Source: a virus. Taken from it: a DNA stretch of 27,990 nt. The stretch lies in the IMG/VR virus record IMGVR_UViG_3300042691_024126, positions 1-27,990 of that record, one strand, 5' to 3'. Positions 27,766-27,990 of the stretch are shown here, piece after piece (within the stretch, counting starts at the first letter, position 1; every line of letters starts with the position of its first letter). The translations under genes and the position numbers were made by a program. The notes below the pieces were generated by a model, which was not told the origin of the DNA, did no database searches, and saw only the letters and a list, made by a program, of their open reading frames with translations.

Positions 27766-27990
27766 CACACTTAGTTACAGAAAATTGTATTAAATGTAAG
27801 CACACTGACTGCGTTGATGTTTGTCCTGTGGATTGTTTTTATGAAGGTCCCAACTTTCTAGTAATTAATCCAGATGAATGTATTGATTGTGCCGTTTGTA
27901 TTCCCGAATGTCCTGTGGAGGCAATCGTACCAGATAATGTAGATAATATCGATGTTATTCACTGGACTGATTTAAACAGACGACTTAGCA
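27762..27990 (+). CDS. fdxA: Seven-iron ferredoxin (FdxA type), 3' truncated
   Basis: Electron carrier with one [3Fe-4S] and one [4Fe-4S] cluster. The 76 visible residues start by ATGA overlap with the clamp loader gene and run off the window. Cysteines at 9, 12, 17, 21, 25, 40, 43, 46 and 50 follow the spacing of Azotobacter ferredoxin I (8, 11, 16, 20, 24, 39, 42, 45, 49). By that scheme Cys9, Cys17 and Cys50 bind the 3Fe cluster and Cys21, Cys40, Cys43 and Cys46 the 4Fe cluster. [29 protein letters not shown] is near-identical in style to proteobacterial FdxA. Cotranscription with the clamp loader suggests early expression. It could feed the desaturase, which is inference. Confidence 0.92.
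   Translation, partial: MTHLVTENCIKCKHTDCVDVCPVDCFYEGPNFLVINPDECIDCAVCIPECPVEAIVPDNVDNIDVIHWTDLNRRLS

Overview
The window is 28 kb of an A+T-rich, densely packed phage genome, most like a marine T4-type myovirus. The evidence is a gp44-type clamp loader, a GroES-like co-chaperonin with a GroES mobile loop, a long run of modular tail-fibre and baseplate-type proteins, and TAAATA boxes resembling T4-type late promoters. The host is probably Gram-negative, because the phage carries a KDO-8-P synthase. The seven-iron FdxA-type ferredoxin and the ErpA-type carrier favour a proteobacterium over a cyanobacterium. No photosynthesis gene, tRNA, integrase, insertion sequence or CRISPR array was seen.

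Layout. 1-2146: small phage genes, a secreted lysine-rich protein, a strong terminator and consensus sigma70 promoter, and a 398-codon conserved phage protein. 2143-5251: two divergent fibre genes fired from back-to-back late-type boxes. 5214-9531: a sugar and host-interaction block (GT42/DUF115-like protein, QueD, small membrane protein, KDO-8-P synthase, GT8-like glycosyltransferase), then UV-damage endonuclease UvsE and a small protein. 9552-11792: a redox and membrane block (superoxide dismutase, acyl desaturase, ErpA-like Fe-S carrier) with two small minus-strand genes. 11792-25336: the structural block, with a 2622-residue fibre protein and six smaller virion-type genes. 25346-27990: a polymerase-III-alpha-like fragment lacking the catalytic part, two small genes including the co-chaperonin, a terminator fused to a promoter, a membrane protein, the clamp loader and the start of a ferredoxin.

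The genes appear to serve host takeover. ErpA, FdxA, the desaturase and SOD form a plausible iron/redox set: desaturases need electrons, ferredoxin can supply them, ErpA helps load Fe-S clusters and SOD limits superoxide. KdsA and the two glycosyltransferase-like proteins point to lipopolysaccharide or surface-sugar change.

The most striking signal is regulatory. Several accessory genes (kdsA, uvsE, sod, desaturase, erpA, the polIII-like gene and a minus-strand zinc-ribbon gene) have no Shine-Dalgarno sequence. Instead a promoter box ends 4-5 bases before the ATG, which predicts leaderless mRNAs. At most of these, and at the 22141 fibre gene, the promoter lies inside an inverted repeat whose right arm abuts the start codon or holds the ribosome-binding site. 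Read-through RNA could then fold shut while RNA begun at the local promoter stays open. This resembles the known T4 gene e/soc arrangement, but here it is repeated many times and combined with leaderless starts.
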